DNA of 64,000 bases, from NCBI GenBank assembly GCA_039033995.1, contig JBCCBP010000002.1, positions 186,001 through 250,000 of the forward strand, read 5' to 3'. The notes below the pieces were generated by a model. The model searched no databases. It was not told the DNA's origin and saw only the letters and a list, made by a program, of their open reading frames with translations. Both the position numbers and the translations under genes were made by a program. This DNA comes from CALBPI01 sp039033995. Its GTDB lineage: Bacteria; Pseudomonadota; Gammaproteobacteria; Steroidobacterales; Woeseiaceae. Below are positions 52,514 to 62,666 of this stretch, piece after piece. Numbering within the stretch: position 1 is the stretch's first letter; every line of letters begins with the position of its first letter.

Positions 52514-53161
52514 TCAATTCTTGAAGCCATGCCTGGCAAGAAACTCACGACTGATGGGTGCATCAGCTTGATCGCCAGACAGCAAACGTTCGGCGTAGCG
52601 TGCCATCAAGTCCACTTCAATGTTGACGCGATCACCCTCCCGCAGGTCGCCAAGGGTCGTTTCCGCCGCCGTATGCGGAATGATGTTCACTTCGAAACCG
52701 GTGTCACTGACGGCATTGACGGTCAAGCTCGTACCATCGATACACACCGAGCCCTTTTTCGCGATGTAGCGGCGCAGCTGCGCCGGCACCCCGATCGTCA
52801 TTCTAACTGAGCGAGCATCGGTGTGGCGAGCGTCGAGCGTGCCCACTGCGTCCGTATGCCCGGTCACAAGGTGACCACCAAGCCGATCGCCGATGGCCAG
52901 CGATGGCTCCAGGTTGACTCTGCTGCCAGCTGTCCACTGTGAGAACGCGGTGACATCCAGCGTCTCCCGCGAAACGTCAGCGGAGAAGCCGCTGGCATCG
53001 ATATCGAGTGCCGTCAGGCAGACACCCGACACACAAATACTCTCGCCTTCCGCAAAACGATTGGGCTGCAGATCCGGGCAGTGAATACGTACGCGAACAT
53101 CGCCGCCTTGTTGGCGCAGCGATTCGATTTCGCCGATCGCGAGAATGATTCCTGTAAACAT
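52514..53161 (-). CDS. ribC: Riboflavin synthase alpha subunit
   Basis: A 215-residue enzyme that dismutates two lumazines into riboflavin. It has two tandem lumazine-binding repeats, starting MFTGIILAIGEIESL and GDRLGGHLVTGHTDAVGT; the ISVCLTALD-equivalent (VSGVCLTALDID) and GTSLTVNAV motifs are visible. Also called RibE in some naming schemes. Between ribD and ribBA in the operon. Confidence 0.95.
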   Translation of the reverse strand: MFTGIILAIGEIESLRQQGGDVRVRIHCPDLQPNRFAEGESICVSGVCLTALDIDASGFSADVSRETLDVTAFSQWTAGSRVNLEPSLAIGDRLGGHLVTGHTDAVGTLDARHTDARSVRMTIGVPAQLRRYIAKKGSVCIDGTSLTVNAVSDTGFEVNIIPHTAAETTLGDLREGDRVNIEVDLMARYAERLLSGDQADAPISREFLARHGFKN

Positions 53162-53171
53162 AATGACTCTC

Positions 53172-54275
53172 TTATGGATAGCGCGGTGACAAGGTCAGAC
53201 GCAGATCGGGCCCCACGTGCCTGACGTCATCGAACGCGAACGCAACGCCATCAGCCAGACGCTGCCAGCCGGGGGTCGTAAACATGGACTGGCTGTCACT
53301 GCCGAGCGCACGCGGCGCAAGATAGCATATGAGCGTATCGACCAGTCCCGTAGCCAGCAATGCACCGGCAAGCGCCGGGCCGCACTCTGCCCAGACACTG
53401 TTGATGTCACGTGCGGCCAGCAAGTTGAGCAATGCCGCCAGGTCGAGAAGACCGTCATCGTTGGCCGGCACCGTCGCAAACACGCTGGCAAGATGCACGG
53501 GTGCCGGCGTCTCCTGGGCCGCTACGACGAGTACTTGTTCGTCCTGCGTCAACACCTGGGCATCAGAGGGAGTACGTGCACGACCGTCGGCGATCACTCG
53601 CAGTGGCTGTCGCGATAACCCAGCATAGCGCGGATCACGCACCGTCAGCGCCGGGTCATCTGCCAGCACCGTTCCAATACCCGTCAGTATCGCTGCGTGT
53701 CTGGCACGAAAATGTTGTACATCGGCGCGCGCCTCCGGACTGGTGATCCACTGGCTTTCACCGCTGCGCATGGCGATAGCACCATCGAGACTGCTCGCCA
53801 TCTTCAGCGTGAGCCACGGACGACCGCGCGTAAAACGTGAATGGAAACCGCGTACTGGCGCTTTGGCCGCCGCCGCCATCAAACCCGACTGCACCTGAAT
53901 GCCAGCTGCGCGTAGTGCATTGGCACCGGCGCCATCGACGGCGGGATTCGGGTCGTCGATCGCATACACGACGCGCGCAATACCCGCTGCCGCCAGCGCG
54001 TCGGTGCAGGGTCCCGTTCTGCCTTGGGTACAGCAAGGCTCCAGCGATACATAAGCGGTGGCCCCCTGAGCGTGATGACCGGCAGCCTGCAACGCCATCA
54101 CCTCGGCGTGCGCCTGTCCCGCTGGTTGCGTGTTGCCTTCGCCAACGACCCGTCCATCCAGCGCGATCACGCAGCCTACGGCTGGATTCGGCTGCGAAAA
54201 CGGAACCGTCGCCTCAGCGAGCTGAATGGCGCGCGCCATGCAGCGATGATCGAATGCCGAGTAAGGCGACTGCAT
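53172..54275 (-). CDS. ribD: Bifunctional riboflavin biosynthesis deaminase/reductase RibD
   Basis: A 367-residue enzyme: an N-terminal zinc-dependent deaminase (GQAHAEVMALQAAG, EPCCTQGRTGPCTDAL) and a C-terminal NADPH reductase (RPWLTLKMASSLDGAIA, WAECGPALAGALL). It catalyses the second and third steps of riboflavin synthesis. It starts 3 bp after the nrdR stop. Confidence 0.96.
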   Translation of the reverse strand: MQSPYSAFDHRCMARAIQLAEATVPFSQPNPAVGCVIALDGRVVGEGNTQPAGQAHAEVMALQAAGHHAQGATAYVSLEPCCTQGRTGPCTDALAAAGIARVVYAIDDPNPAVDGAGANALRAAGIQVQSGLMAAAAKAPVRGFHSRFTRGRPWLTLKMASSLDGAIAMRSGESQWITSPEARADVQHFRARHAAILTGIGTVLADDPALTVRDPRYAGLSRQPLRVIADGRARTPSDAQVLTQDEQVLVVAAQETPAPVHLASVFATVPANDDGLLDLAALLNLLAARDINSVWAECGPALAGALLATGLVDTLICYLAPRALGSDSQSMFTTPGWQRLADGVAFAFDDVRHVGPDLRLTLSPRYP

Positions 54276-54278
54276 CGC

Positions 54279-54812
54279 TCAGGTTCGGCGCCGCTTGCGG
54301 CTAGCTTTCGCCTGGTCTGCGTCCGGCAACAAAGACATTTGCTCGCGATCGTCGGCCCGCGCCTTCAATTCCAGTCGGCGAATTTCTTCCTGGAACTCGG
54401 TGACATCCTGAAAACTGCGATACACGGATGCGAATCTGACATAGGCAACCTCATCGAGCTGGCGCAGCGCCTCCATCACCATTTCGCCCAGTAATTTCGC
54501 AGGCACTTCTCGCTCACCCATGACCTGCAGCTGGTGCACGATCTGGCTCATCGCGCCCTCCAGTTGATCGGCACTGACGGGCCGTTTCTCCAACGCGCGT
54601 TGCATGCTACCGCGAAGTTTTTGCTCATCGAAAGGCTGACGCGATTGATCGCGCTTGATCAGACGCGGCATGACCAACTCCGCACTCTCGAACGTGGTGA
54701 AGCGCTCTCTGCATTGCAGGCACTGCCGACGGCGACGGATCTGCCGGCCGTCGGCCGCCAGTCGCGAGTCGACGACTTTGGTTTCCTCGTGCGCGCAAAA
54801 CGGACAGTGCAT
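54279..54812 (-). CDS. nrdR: Transcriptional repressor NrdR
   Basis: A 177-residue zinc-ribbon/ATP-cone repressor of ribonucleotide reductase genes. The zinc ribbon is MHCPFCAHEETKV...CLQCRERFTTFE; the ATP-cone begins VMPRLIKRDQSRQPFDEQKL. A basic tail (KASRKRRRT) follows. It is in the usual glyA-nrdR-ribD order, with 9 bp after glyA. Confidence 0.97.
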   Translation of the reverse strand: MHCPFCAHEETKVVDSRLAADGRQIRRRRQCLQCRERFTTFESAELVMPRLIKRDQSRQPFDEQKLRGSMQRALEKRPVSADQLEGAMSQIVHQLQVMGEREVPAKLLGEMVMEALRQLDEVAYVRFASVYRSFQDVTEFQEEIRRLELKARADDREQMSLLPDADQAKASRKRRRT

Positions 54813-54821
54813 CGCTACTCG

Positions 54822-56111
54822 TCAGGCGCGTTCTTGCTTGCGCAGTCGCCCGGCACCGGCCTCCGCGTACACCGGAAAACGTTGGCACAGCGCGAGCACC
54901 TCCGCTTTGACGCGGCTTTGCATGACCTCATCGCTGATGTCGTCAAGGATATCCGCGATCCATCCTGCGAGCGTCTCAGATTCTACGAGCCCGAAACCGC
55001 GTGTCGTGATCGCCGGTGTGCCAATGCGCAGACCGGACGTCACGAACGGCGAGCGCGGATCACCGGGAACGGTGTTCATGTTCACGGTGATGTTGGCCGC
55101 ATGCAGCGCCGCGTCAGCATCCTTGCCCGTGATGTCTTTGTCGATCAGATCGACAAGAAACAGATGGTTGTCGGTACCCCCAGAGACGATCTTGTAACCG
55201 CGTGCCTGCAACACTTCCGTCATCCGACGTGCGTTGGCAACGACTTGTTCCTGATAGGCCGTGAAATCCGGTGCCATCGCCTCTTTGTAAGCCACAGCCT
55301 TGGCGGCAATGACATGCATCAGAGGGCCACCCTGGGTGCCCGGGAACACCAGCGAATTGAATTTTTTGGTGATCTCGTCGTTGGCGCGCGCGAGGATCAT
55401 GCCCCCGCGTGGACCACGCAGCGTTTTGTGGGTGGTCGTCGTGACCACATCGGCGTGCGGGATAGGCGATGGGTAAACGCCAGCGGCTACTAGGCCTGCG
55501 ATGTGCGCCATATCGACATGCAACCACGCGCCCACCTTGTCGGCGATCGCTCTGAAACGCGCCCAGTCGATCACGCGTGAATACGCTGAAAAGCCGCCGA
55601 TGATCAACTTCGGCTTGTGCTCCAGCGCCAGCGCTTCGACGGCATCGTAGTCGATCAGGCCTTCCGCATCGACGCCATATTGCACCGCATTGAACAGCTT
55701 GCCGGAGAAATTCACCTTCGAGCCATGTGTCAGATGACCGCCGTCCGACAGGCTCATGCCAAGAATGGTGTCGCCAGCCTGAAGTAACGCCAGGTAGACC
55801 GCTGCGTTGGCTTGTGAGCCGGAGTGTGGTTGTACATTGGCGTAGTCGGCATTGAACAATGACTTGGCGCGTTCGATGGCCAACGTTTCGGCGACATCGA
55901 CGTGCTCGCAGCCACCGTAGTAGCGCTTCGACGGATAACCCTCCGCGTATTTGTTCGTCAGCACAGAGCCTTGTGCTTCTAGCACTCGCGGGCTGGCGTA
56001 GTTTTCTGATGCGATCAGCTCGATATGTTCTTCCTGTCGCACGCCCTCTGCGCCAATTGCCGCGGCGAGCTCATCATCGAAACCGGCAATCGTCATTTTT
56101 TCGTCAAACAT
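54822..56111 (-). CDS. glyA: Serine hydroxymethyltransferase
   Basis: A 429-residue PLP enzyme that interconverts serine and glycine and supplies one-carbon units. IELIASENYASPRVLEAQGS, HVDMAHIAGLVAAGVYPSP and the PLP lysine in TTTTHKTLRGPRGG are diagnostic. It heads a nine- or ten-gene operon. A TACAAT -10-like hexamer lies about 65 bp upstream (plus-strand 56175-56180), without a clear -35. Confidence 0.97.
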   Translation of the reverse strand: MFDEKMTIAGFDDELAAAIGAEGVRQEEHIELIASENYASPRVLEAQGSVLTNKYAEGYPSKRYYGGCEHVDVAETLAIERAKSLFNADYANVQPHSGSQANAAVYLALLQAGDTILGMSLSDGGHLTHGSKVNFSGKLFNAVQYGVDAEGLIDYDAVEALALEHKPKLIIGGFSAYSRVIDWARFRAIADKVGAWLHVDMAHIAGLVAAGVYPSPIPHADVVTTTTHKTLRGPRGGMILARANDEITKKFNSLVFPGTQGGPLMHVIAAKAVAYKEAMAPDFTAYQEQVVANARRMTEVLQARGYKIVSGGTDNHLFLVDLIDKDITGKDADAALHAANITVNMNTVPGDPRSPFVTSGLRIGTPAITTRGFGLVESETLAGWIADILDDISDEVMQSRVKAEVLALCQRFPVYAEAGAGRLRKQERA

Positions 56112-56328
56112 GGCAGTATTTCCCGGCGCTGGCGCCTTTCTGGGGACTGATTGAGTCGTTGGTCAAGGGCTCTGATTGTACCTGAGGGCCGCCACCCGCG
56201 CAGTACGCCGATCAGTGTGTGTCCAACCGCCGTACCTCACTCAAGGTAGGTATAGATGGCTGCGTCGCTTGTCCGCACGCGCTAAACTAGCGCGCTAACT
56301 CAATGCTGCGTTCAAAAGGACCCACCGC

Positions 56329-58002
56329 ATGGCACAGTACATCTACACAATGAACCGGGTTTCCAAACTGGTCCCGCCTAAACGTCACATCCTGCGTGAC
56401 ATTTCATTGTCGTTTTTCCCTGGCGCAAAAATTGGCGTGCTTGGCCTGAATGGTTCTGGTAAATCCAGTCTGTTGCGCATCATGGCCGGCATCGACAAGG
56501 AGTTCGATGGCGAGGCGCGGCCGCAGCCGGGGATCAACATCGGGTACCTGCCACAGGAGCCGGAGCTCGACGAGTCGCTCGATGTCCGTGGCAATGTCGA
56601 GCAAGGCGTCGGAGAGATGAAAGGCCTGCTGGATCGCTTCAATGAAATCAGCATGAAATTTGCGGAACCCATGAGCGATGACGAAATGACCGCCCTGCTC
56701 GAAGAACAGGGCAAGCTGCAAGATGCCATTGATACCGGTGGTGGCTGGGAGCTCGAGCGCACGCTGGACATCGCGGCCGATGCGTTGCGATTGCCGCCGT
56801 GGGACGCGGATGTTAGCAAACTGTCAGGGGGTGAACGTCGTCGCGTTGCCTTGTGCCGGTTGCTACTGTCGAAACCCGACATGTTGCTGCTCGATGAGCC
56901 TACCAACCATCTGGACGCCGAGTCGGTACTCTGGCTCGAGCGGTTCCTTGAAGAGTATCCTGGCACCGTCATCGCTGTGACCCACGATCGTTATTTCCTC
57001 GATAACGTGGCTGGCTGGATCCTTGAACTTGATCGTGGGCACGGTATTCCGTGGGAAGGCAACTACAGCTCCTGGCTGGAACAGAAGCAGGCGCGTCTCG
57101 AGATTGAGGAGCGCAGCGAGCAGGCACGGCAGAAAGCGATGCAGCAGGAATTGGAATGGGTGCGCAGCAACCCGAAGGGCCGTCAGGCAAAAGCCAAGGC
57201 GCGTCTGCGACGCTTCGAGGAGCTGGCCTCGTCCGACTATCAGAAACGCAACGAAACCAACGAGATTTATATTCCGCCTGGTCCACGGCTTGGCGACGTC
57301 GTCATCGAGGCGGAAGCGGTGCGCAAAGCGTTTGGCGAGAAGTTACTGGTTGAAGACCTGTCTTTCCAGCTACCGCCGGGCGGCATTGTCGGCGTGATCG
57401 GACCGAACGGCGCGGGCAAAACCACACTATTCAGAATGATCACGGGCCAGGACATACCTGATGATGGCACTATCCGACTCGGCAAAAGCGTCGTCGCAGC
57501 GTATGTGGACCAATCGCGTCAGTCTCTCGACGACGACAAGACTGTCTGGGAAGAAATATCGGAAGGCCAGGACAACATCGTAATCGGCAATTACGAGGTG
57601 AGTTCACGCGCCTATGTCGGTCGATTCAATTTCCGCGGTGGAGAGCAGCAGAAGAAGATCGGGCTGTTGTCGGGCGGAGAACGCAACCGTGTCCACCTCG
57701 CGAAAGTACTGCGCGCCGGCGGCAACTTGTTGTTACTGGATGAGCCGACCAATGACCTCGATGTCGAAACGCTACGCGCATTGGAAAACGCGTTGCTCGA
57801 GTTCCCGGGTTCTGCGGTCGTGATTTCGCATGATCGCTGGTTCCTCGATCGCATCGCCACCCACATTCTCGCTTTTGAAGGCGACAGCACGGCAGAGTTT
57901 TTCGCCGGCAACTTCGCGGACTACGTCGAAGACCGCCGTCGGCGCTTGGGCGATGATGCAGTCAACCCCAGCCGTATCCGTTACAAGCGGTTGTCGGACT
58001 AA
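56329..58002 (+). CDS. ettA: Energy-dependent translational throttle protein EttA (ABC-F)
   Basis: A 557-residue soluble ABC-F ATPase that binds the ribosomal E site and gates the first elongation step according to energy charge. Two ATPase domains have Walker A GLNGSGKSSLLR and GPNGAGKTTLFR, and signatures LSGGERRRVALC and LSGGERNRVHL, each with a DEPTNHLD/DEPTNDLD Walker B. The linker helices (EERSEQARQKAMQQELEWV) and the YTMNRVSKLVPPKRHIL start match EttA rather than Uup or YheS. A zinc-ribbon gene follows after 17 bp. Confidence 0.96.
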   Translation: MAQYIYTMNRVSKLVPPKRHILRDISLSFFPGAKIGVLGLNGSGKSSLLRIMAGIDKEFDGEARPQPGINIGYLPQEPELDESLDVRGNVEQGVGEMKGLLDRFNEISMKFAEPMSDDEMTALLEEQGKLQDAIDTGGGWELERTLDIAADALRLPPWDADVSKLSGGERRRVALCRLLLSKPDMLLLDEPTNHLDAESVLWLERFLEEYPGTVIAVTHDRYFLDNVAGWILELDRGHGIPWEGNYSSWLEQKQARLEIEERSEQARQKAMQQELEWVRSNPKGRQAKAKARLRRFEELASSDYQKRNETNEIYIPPGPRLGDVVIEAEAVRKAFGEKLLVEDLSFQLPPGGIVGVIGPNGAGKTTLFRMITGQDIPDDGTIRLGKSVVAAYVDQSRQSLDDDKTVWEEISEGQDNIVIGNYEVSSRAYVGRFNFRGGEQQKKIGLLSGGERNRVHLAKVLRAGGNLLLLDEPTNDLDVETLRALENALLEFPGSAVVISHDRWFLDRIATHILAFEGDSTAEFFAGNFADYVEDRRRRLGDDAVNPSRIRYKRLSD

Positions 58003-58019
58003 ACGGCGGGCGCAGCGAT

Positions 58020-58661
58020 ATGCAATTGCGCGCCTACGATGATCTCAGCGAATGCTTGCAAGCGGGGGTATCGCGCCGCTGTCCGCACTGTGACGTCTTT
58101 GCGCAAATGCATATCCAGCATTTGCCATCATGGGAACAGCTGCAGGCCAACAAGCCCGCACGAATCGCTGTGATTTCGCAGTGTGACGCCTGTCGGCTGC
58201 CGGTTTTTCTCAGCAGTGGTCCGGTCCGCTATGAGGCCTCACTGATCACACTGGACGGGCCGCTCGAATCCGTCGTCAAACCAAAGGAGGCGTTCGCGAT
58301 ACGACTGCTGCCGCCTACGGTGCAGTCACTGACGGAAGAGTTGTTTGCGTGTTACCAACAAGAGCAATGGTATGCGCTGGCACTACTTAGTAACGCGCTG
58401 ATCCACGCTTGTGATCGAGCGCTCGGCGGCCAGCAACGACTGGCTTTGTTCAACACGGTGGCCGACAGCGCGGCGCTGATCGATATCGACGACAACAACC
58501 TTCGATTGTGCCGGCGTATCCTGTTCGATCTTGAAACAGGCGACAGCCCACCGCCACTGCTCGATGCTCAAGCGGCCCTGTTGATCGCTTTGGTCAAAGA
58601 CCTGCTTTACCAACACTTTGTGCGCCCGGCCGAACTGAAGACGACCGCGCATAACGCTTAG
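58020..58661 (+). CDS. Zinc-ribbon protein of unknown function
   Basis: A 213-residue soluble protein I do not recognise firmly. Residues about 20-60 hold a CPHC...CDAC pair of the treble-clef/zinc-ribbon kind. The rest is predicted helical, with LTEELFACYQQEQWYALALLSNALIHACDRAL, somewhat reminiscent of DUF4145-type proteins. It starts 17 bp after ettA and ends 3 bp from the convergent purL stop, so it is probably cotranscribed with ettA. No signal peptide or membrane segment. Confidence 0.7.
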   Translation: MQLRAYDDLSECLQAGVSRRCPHCDVFAQMHIQHLPSWEQLQANKPARIAVISQCDACRLPVFLSSGPVRYEASLITLDGPLESVVKPKEAFAIRLLPPTVQSLTEELFACYQQEQWYALALLSNALIHACDRALGGQQRLALFNTVADSAALIDIDDNNLRLCRRILFDLETGDSPPPLLDAQAALLIALVKDLLYQHFVRPAELKTTAHNA

Positions 58662-58664
58662 CGT

Positions 58665-61600
58665 TTAGCCCAATGCCACTCGAGCGTTGCGAAATAACCG
58701 CAACCATGGCCCCTCGTCGGTCGTCCATGACGGCGGATGCCAGCTGTGTTGTACCGTACGAATAATCCGTTCCGGGTGCGGCATGCTGATCAGCACACGA
58801 CCATCTTCATTGATCAACGCGGCGATCGCGGCCGTTGACCCATTCGGATTCTCGGGATAGTGAGCGGTCGGCTGTCCACGATCGTCGATAAAGCGTGAGG
58901 CAATCAGCTCAAGCTGCTCGGACTGCGCCAAAGAACCCAGCTGCGAGTAATCGGCGCGACCCTCCCCGTGTGACGTCACAATCGGCATGCGGGAACCCGC
59001 CATGCCTGCCAGCCACGGCGAACGCCCCGTCACGATCTCGACCATGCTCAGTCGTGCTTCAAACTGCGCCGATCGATTCGCAGCAAAACCCGGCCACGCC
59101 GCGGCACCTGGTATGATTTCCTTAAGCTGCGAAAGCATCTGACAGCCATTGCAAACACCCAGCGTCAGCGAATCCGGCAGCGCGAAAAACCGAGCGAACT
59201 GGTCCCGTAACGCCGGGTTCATCAAAATGGATTTTGCCCATCCGCCGCCTGCACCGAGCACGTCGCCATAGGAAAAACCGCCGCACGCTGCAAGTACTTG
59301 AAATGCGTCGAGCGAAACACGACCGGCAATCAGGTCGCTCATGTGAACATCGCGGGCGTCGAACCCCGCGGCGAGGAAGGCCGCGGCCATTTCTTGCTGA
59401 CTGTTGACGCCCTGCTCGCGCAAGATCGCCACCTGTGGTGCCACGCCACGATTGATCATCGGTGCCGCGATGTCCGCCTGTCGATCAAAGCTCAGGTCCG
59501 CAAACAGACCCCGATCGTCGGCGCGTGCAATATTTTCGTAGGCTTCCGCCGCCGTGACAGGATTGTCACGCTCAGCCTGCATCCGGAAGCTCGTTTGTGA
59601 CCAGCACAGCTGCAAGTCGATGCGCGACTCGTCGAGCACAATACGGTCTTCACGTCGAATGGTGAGTCGCTCGTCCGGTTGCAGCCCGCCGAGCCAGATC
59701 AAACGCTCAGCAAGACCGGCGTCACCGAATGCCTGAGTGACTGTCTCGATATCACCATCGGCGATCTGCAGCACAGCGCCGGGCCCCTCGCTAAACAACC
59801 ACGCGTGGTCGGTGTGTTCATCCTGTGGCAAATGGACCCTAACACCGAGACGAGACGCGAACAGCATCTCAGCGAGTGTGGTGAGCAGGCCACCGTCGGA
59901 GCGATCATGATAGGCCAACACGGCGCCGCGAGCGCGCAGCCCGATAAAAGCCTGCACAAAGCGACGTAAATCATCGGCGTCCGACAAGTCCGCTGGCTCG
60001 CCGCCTTGCTGCGCATAGGTTTGCGCCAGCGCCGACCTGCCGAGTGCTGCCGTTGATGCCGCAAGATCAACGAATAACAGCTGGCTATCCGCCACATCGG
60101 CAAGTGCGGGCGTCAGTGTGCGCCGGGCATCCTGAACCGGGGCGAACGCGGAAACGATCAGCGAGACCGGTGACATGACACGCCGATCGGTCTCGTTGTC
60201 CTGCCAACGGGTCTGCATCGATAAAGAATCCTTGCCGACCGGAACAGCAATACCGAGAGCGGGACACAGGCGCATGCCTACCTCTTCGACTGCAGCAAAC
60301 AACGCTGCATCCTGCCCATCCGCGCCCGCTGCCGCCATCCAGTTGGCGGACAACTTAATATCTGAGATCGATTGGATGTCGGCAGCAGCGATATTCAGCA
60401 CCGCCTCAGCGACCGCAAGGCGTGCCGCCGCAACCGGTGCCTCGCAGGCGACCGGGGTGCGCTCTCCCATGGCCATCGCTTCACCAGCAAAACCCTGATG
60501 AGAGGTCAGCGTGACAGCCACATCGCTGACTGGTACCTGCCAGCGGCCAACCAGTTGATCACGCGCGCACAATCCACCAACGGTGCGATCCCCGATGTGG
60601 ATCAGGAAACTCTTGTCGGCAACGCTCGGCAGTGAGAGCACCCGTCGCCAGGCATCACGCAAGTCGATATCACCGGCCGCGAACGGCTTGTAGTCGGGTG
60701 CAACGGTCGTCGCGTCTCGCTGCATACGCGGTGCTTTGCCCAGCAGCACGGACATTGGCATGTCGACCGGTGCCGCATCACTCCATGCATCGCTGAGTAA
60801 CAGCCGATCGTCGGCTCGCAACGTGCCCAACACGGCATAGGGGCAACGCTCGCGCTGACACAACGCCTCGAAGCGCTCGAGCTGCTCCGGCTCAATCACC
60901 AATACGTAGCGCTCCTGAGACTCGTTGCACCAGATCTCCATCGGACTCATGCCGGGCTCGTCGCTCGGGATGTTTCGCAGCTCGAAACGTCCACCCAGCT
61001 TGGAGTGATCGCACGCCTCCGGCACCGCATTCGACAGACCGCCAGCGCCGACGTCATGAATCAACGCAATCGGGTTTGTGTCGCCCATCGCGGCACACTG
61101 CGTAATGACCTCTTGCGCGCGCCGTTGCATCTCCGGGTTGCCCCGCTGAACCGACGCGAAATCGAGCGCCGCGTCGCTGCTACCACTGGCGACACTGGAT
61201 GCTGCACCACCACCAAGCCCGATCAACATCGCCGGGCCGCCGAGCACGACAACAAGACTGCCGGGCTGCAAGGGTTGCTTGAGCGCGTGCTGCCGCTGCA
61301 CGTTGCCCACACCGCCCGCAATCATGATGGGTTTGTGATACCCCCAATGCTCACCCGGCTCATTGCGTGTCGCCTGAAACGTGCGGAAATAGCCGCCAAG
61401 ATTGGGGCGACCAAACTCGTTGTTGAATGCAGCGCCACCGATCGGCCCCTCGAGCATGATGTCGAGCGCACTGACAATCCTGTCCGGCCGACCAATATCG
61501 TCTTCCCACGCCTGGGGGAAATCGCGCAGACACAAATCGGACACGGTAAAACCGGTCAGGCCGGCCTTCGGCACCGCGCCAAGCCCTGTCGCGCCTTCAT

Positions 61601-62570
61601 CACGAATTTCACCGCCGGCACCGGTCGCGGCGCCTGGAAAAGGGGATATCGCCGTCGGGTGGTTATGCGTCTCAACCTTGGCCAACAGATCGACCTGTTG
61701 TGGCTGATAAGCGAACCGTTGTGACGCCGGATCCACGGTCAGGCGGGGCACCGTGTGCCCCGCAAGCACCGCTGCATTGTCGGTATATGCGCTGACGACA
61801 CCGTCCGGCGATTGCGCTGTCGTATGACGAATCATCCCAAACAACGTTGCCGACTGTACTTTTTCGTCCAGTGTCCATGCCGCGTTGAAAATCTTGTGTC
61901 GGCAATGTTCTGAATTAGCCTGCGCGAACATCATTAATTCGGCGTCCGTAGGCGATCTGCCCGCCTCACTGTAATGCGCCGCCAACCAGTCGACTTCGGC
62001 GGTCGATAAAGCAAGACCCAGCCGTGTGTTCGCATCCTGCAGGGCGTTGTCCGGCTTATCGCCTAACGCAACCTGCTGTAACGGGCGGGGGAGTTGCTGG
62101 TCAAAAATCTCAGCAAGGGCATGACGATCGGTAAACGCCTGCTCGGTCATCCTGTCGAAGCAGATCTCACGCAGCGCCGCAGCATCCCGGTCCGCACCAC
62201 TGGCGTGAATCAAGCGTGCACGTTCGATGCGCTGGATTCCTGCAAGGCCGCACTGGTGGGCAATATCCGTTGCTTTCGATGACCACGGCGAGATGGTGCC
62301 GACACGCGGCGCGACAAAAAACCCTGCGTCGAGGTCGGTAGCGTCAAACGCAGTACCCTGATTCAGTAGCTGAAGCAACGACGATTGCTCTTCGCCAGAC
62401 AGCGCCTCACCGTAAACCAGCCAGACGTCCCGCAAAGAGATGTCATCAATACGCAGGCCGCGGCGTGAACATCTTGCCAGCAACGCCTGACGTCGAAATT
62501 CGGTGATTGCCGGGCCACCGGCGATGAGATGCAGGGTCGCGGTTCGCGACCGGTCAGGACGTGCTGTCAT
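58665..62570 (-). CDS. purL: Phosphoribosylformylglycinamidine synthase
   Basis: A 1301-residue large-type PurL that makes FGAM from FGAR, glutamine and ATP. The order is an N-terminal PurS-like part, FGAR-binding LFAQANSEHCRHKIFNA-type motif, AIRS-type ATPase domains with VETHNHPTAISPFPGAATGAGGEIRDE, and a C-terminal class I glutaminase. The glutaminase has nucleophile Cys in GVCNGCQML and the His/Glu in SHGEGRADY. Full length and intact. Monocistronic, convergent with the zinc-ribbon gene. Confidence 0.97.
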   Translation of the reverse strand: MTARPDRSRTATLHLIAGGPAITEFRRQALLARCSRRGLRIDDISLRDVWLVYGEALSGEEQSSLLQLLNQGTAFDATDLDAGFFVAPRVGTISPWSSKATDIAHQCGLAGIQRIERARLIHASGADRDAAALREICFDRMTEQAFTDRHALAEIFDQQLPRPLQQVALGDKPDNALQDANTRLGLALSTAEVDWLAAHYSEAGRSPTDAELMMFAQANSEHCRHKIFNAAWTLDEKVQSATLFGMIRHTTAQSPDGVVSAYTDNAAVLAGHTVPRLTVDPASQRFAYQPQQVDLLAKVETHNHPTAISPFPGAATGAGGEIRDEGATGLGAVPKAGLTGFTVSDLCLRDFPQAWEDDIGRPDRIVSALDIMLEGPIGGAAFNNEFGRPNLGGYFRTFQATRNEPGEHWGYHKPIMIAGGVGNVQRQHALKQPLQPGSLVVVLGGPAMLIGLGGGAASSVASGSSDAALDFASVQRGNPEMQRRAQEVITQCAAMGDTNPIALIHDVGAGGLSNAVPEACDHSKLGGRFELRNIPSDEPGMSPMEIWCNESQERYVLVIEPEQLERFEALCQRERCPYAVLGTLRADDRLLLSDAWSDAAPVDMPMSVLLGKAPRMQRDATTVAPDYKPFAAGDIDLRDAWRRVLSLPSVADKSFLIHIGDRTVGGLCARDQLVGRWQVPVSDVAVTLTSHQGFAGEAMAMGERTPVACEAPVAAARLAVAEAVLNIAAADIQSISDIKLSANWMAAAGADGQDAALFAAVEEVGMRLCPALGIAVPVGKDSLSMQTRWQDNETDRRVMSPVSLIVSAFAPVQDARRTLTPALADVADSQLLFVDLAASTAALGRSALAQTYAQQGGEPADLSDADDLRRFVQAFIGLRARGAVLAYHDRSDGGLLTTLAEMLFASRLGVRVHLPQDEHTDHAWLFSEGPGAVLQIADGDIETVTQAFGDAGLAERLIWLGGLQPDERLTIRREDRIVLDESRIDLQLCWSQTSFRMQAERDNPVTAAEAYENIARADDRGLFADLSFDRQADIAAPMINRGVAPQVAILREQGVNSQQEMAAAFLAAGFDARDVHMSDLIAGRVSLDAFQVLAACGGFSYGDVLGAGGGWAKSILMNPALRDQFARFFALPDSLTLGVCNGCQMLSQLKEIIPGAAAWPGFAANRSAQFEARLSMVEIVTGRSPWLAGMAGSRMPIVTSHGEGRADYSQLGSLAQSEQLELIASRFIDDRGQPTAHYPENPNGSTAAIAALINEDGRVLISMPHPERIIRTVQHSWHPPSWTTDEGPWLRLFRNARVALG

Positions 62571-62666
62571 CGACGCGGGATGCCGTATTCCGATATGCCG
62601 CGCATGATACCGGAATTCGCGGCGCCAGGCAGCGCCGACGCGCGCCGTATTGCTTATCCGTTATCG

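Noticed and set aside
58665..62570. Fusion or frameshift in purL
   Set aside because: The 1301-residue length and continuous domain order are normal for the gammaproteobacterial large PurL.
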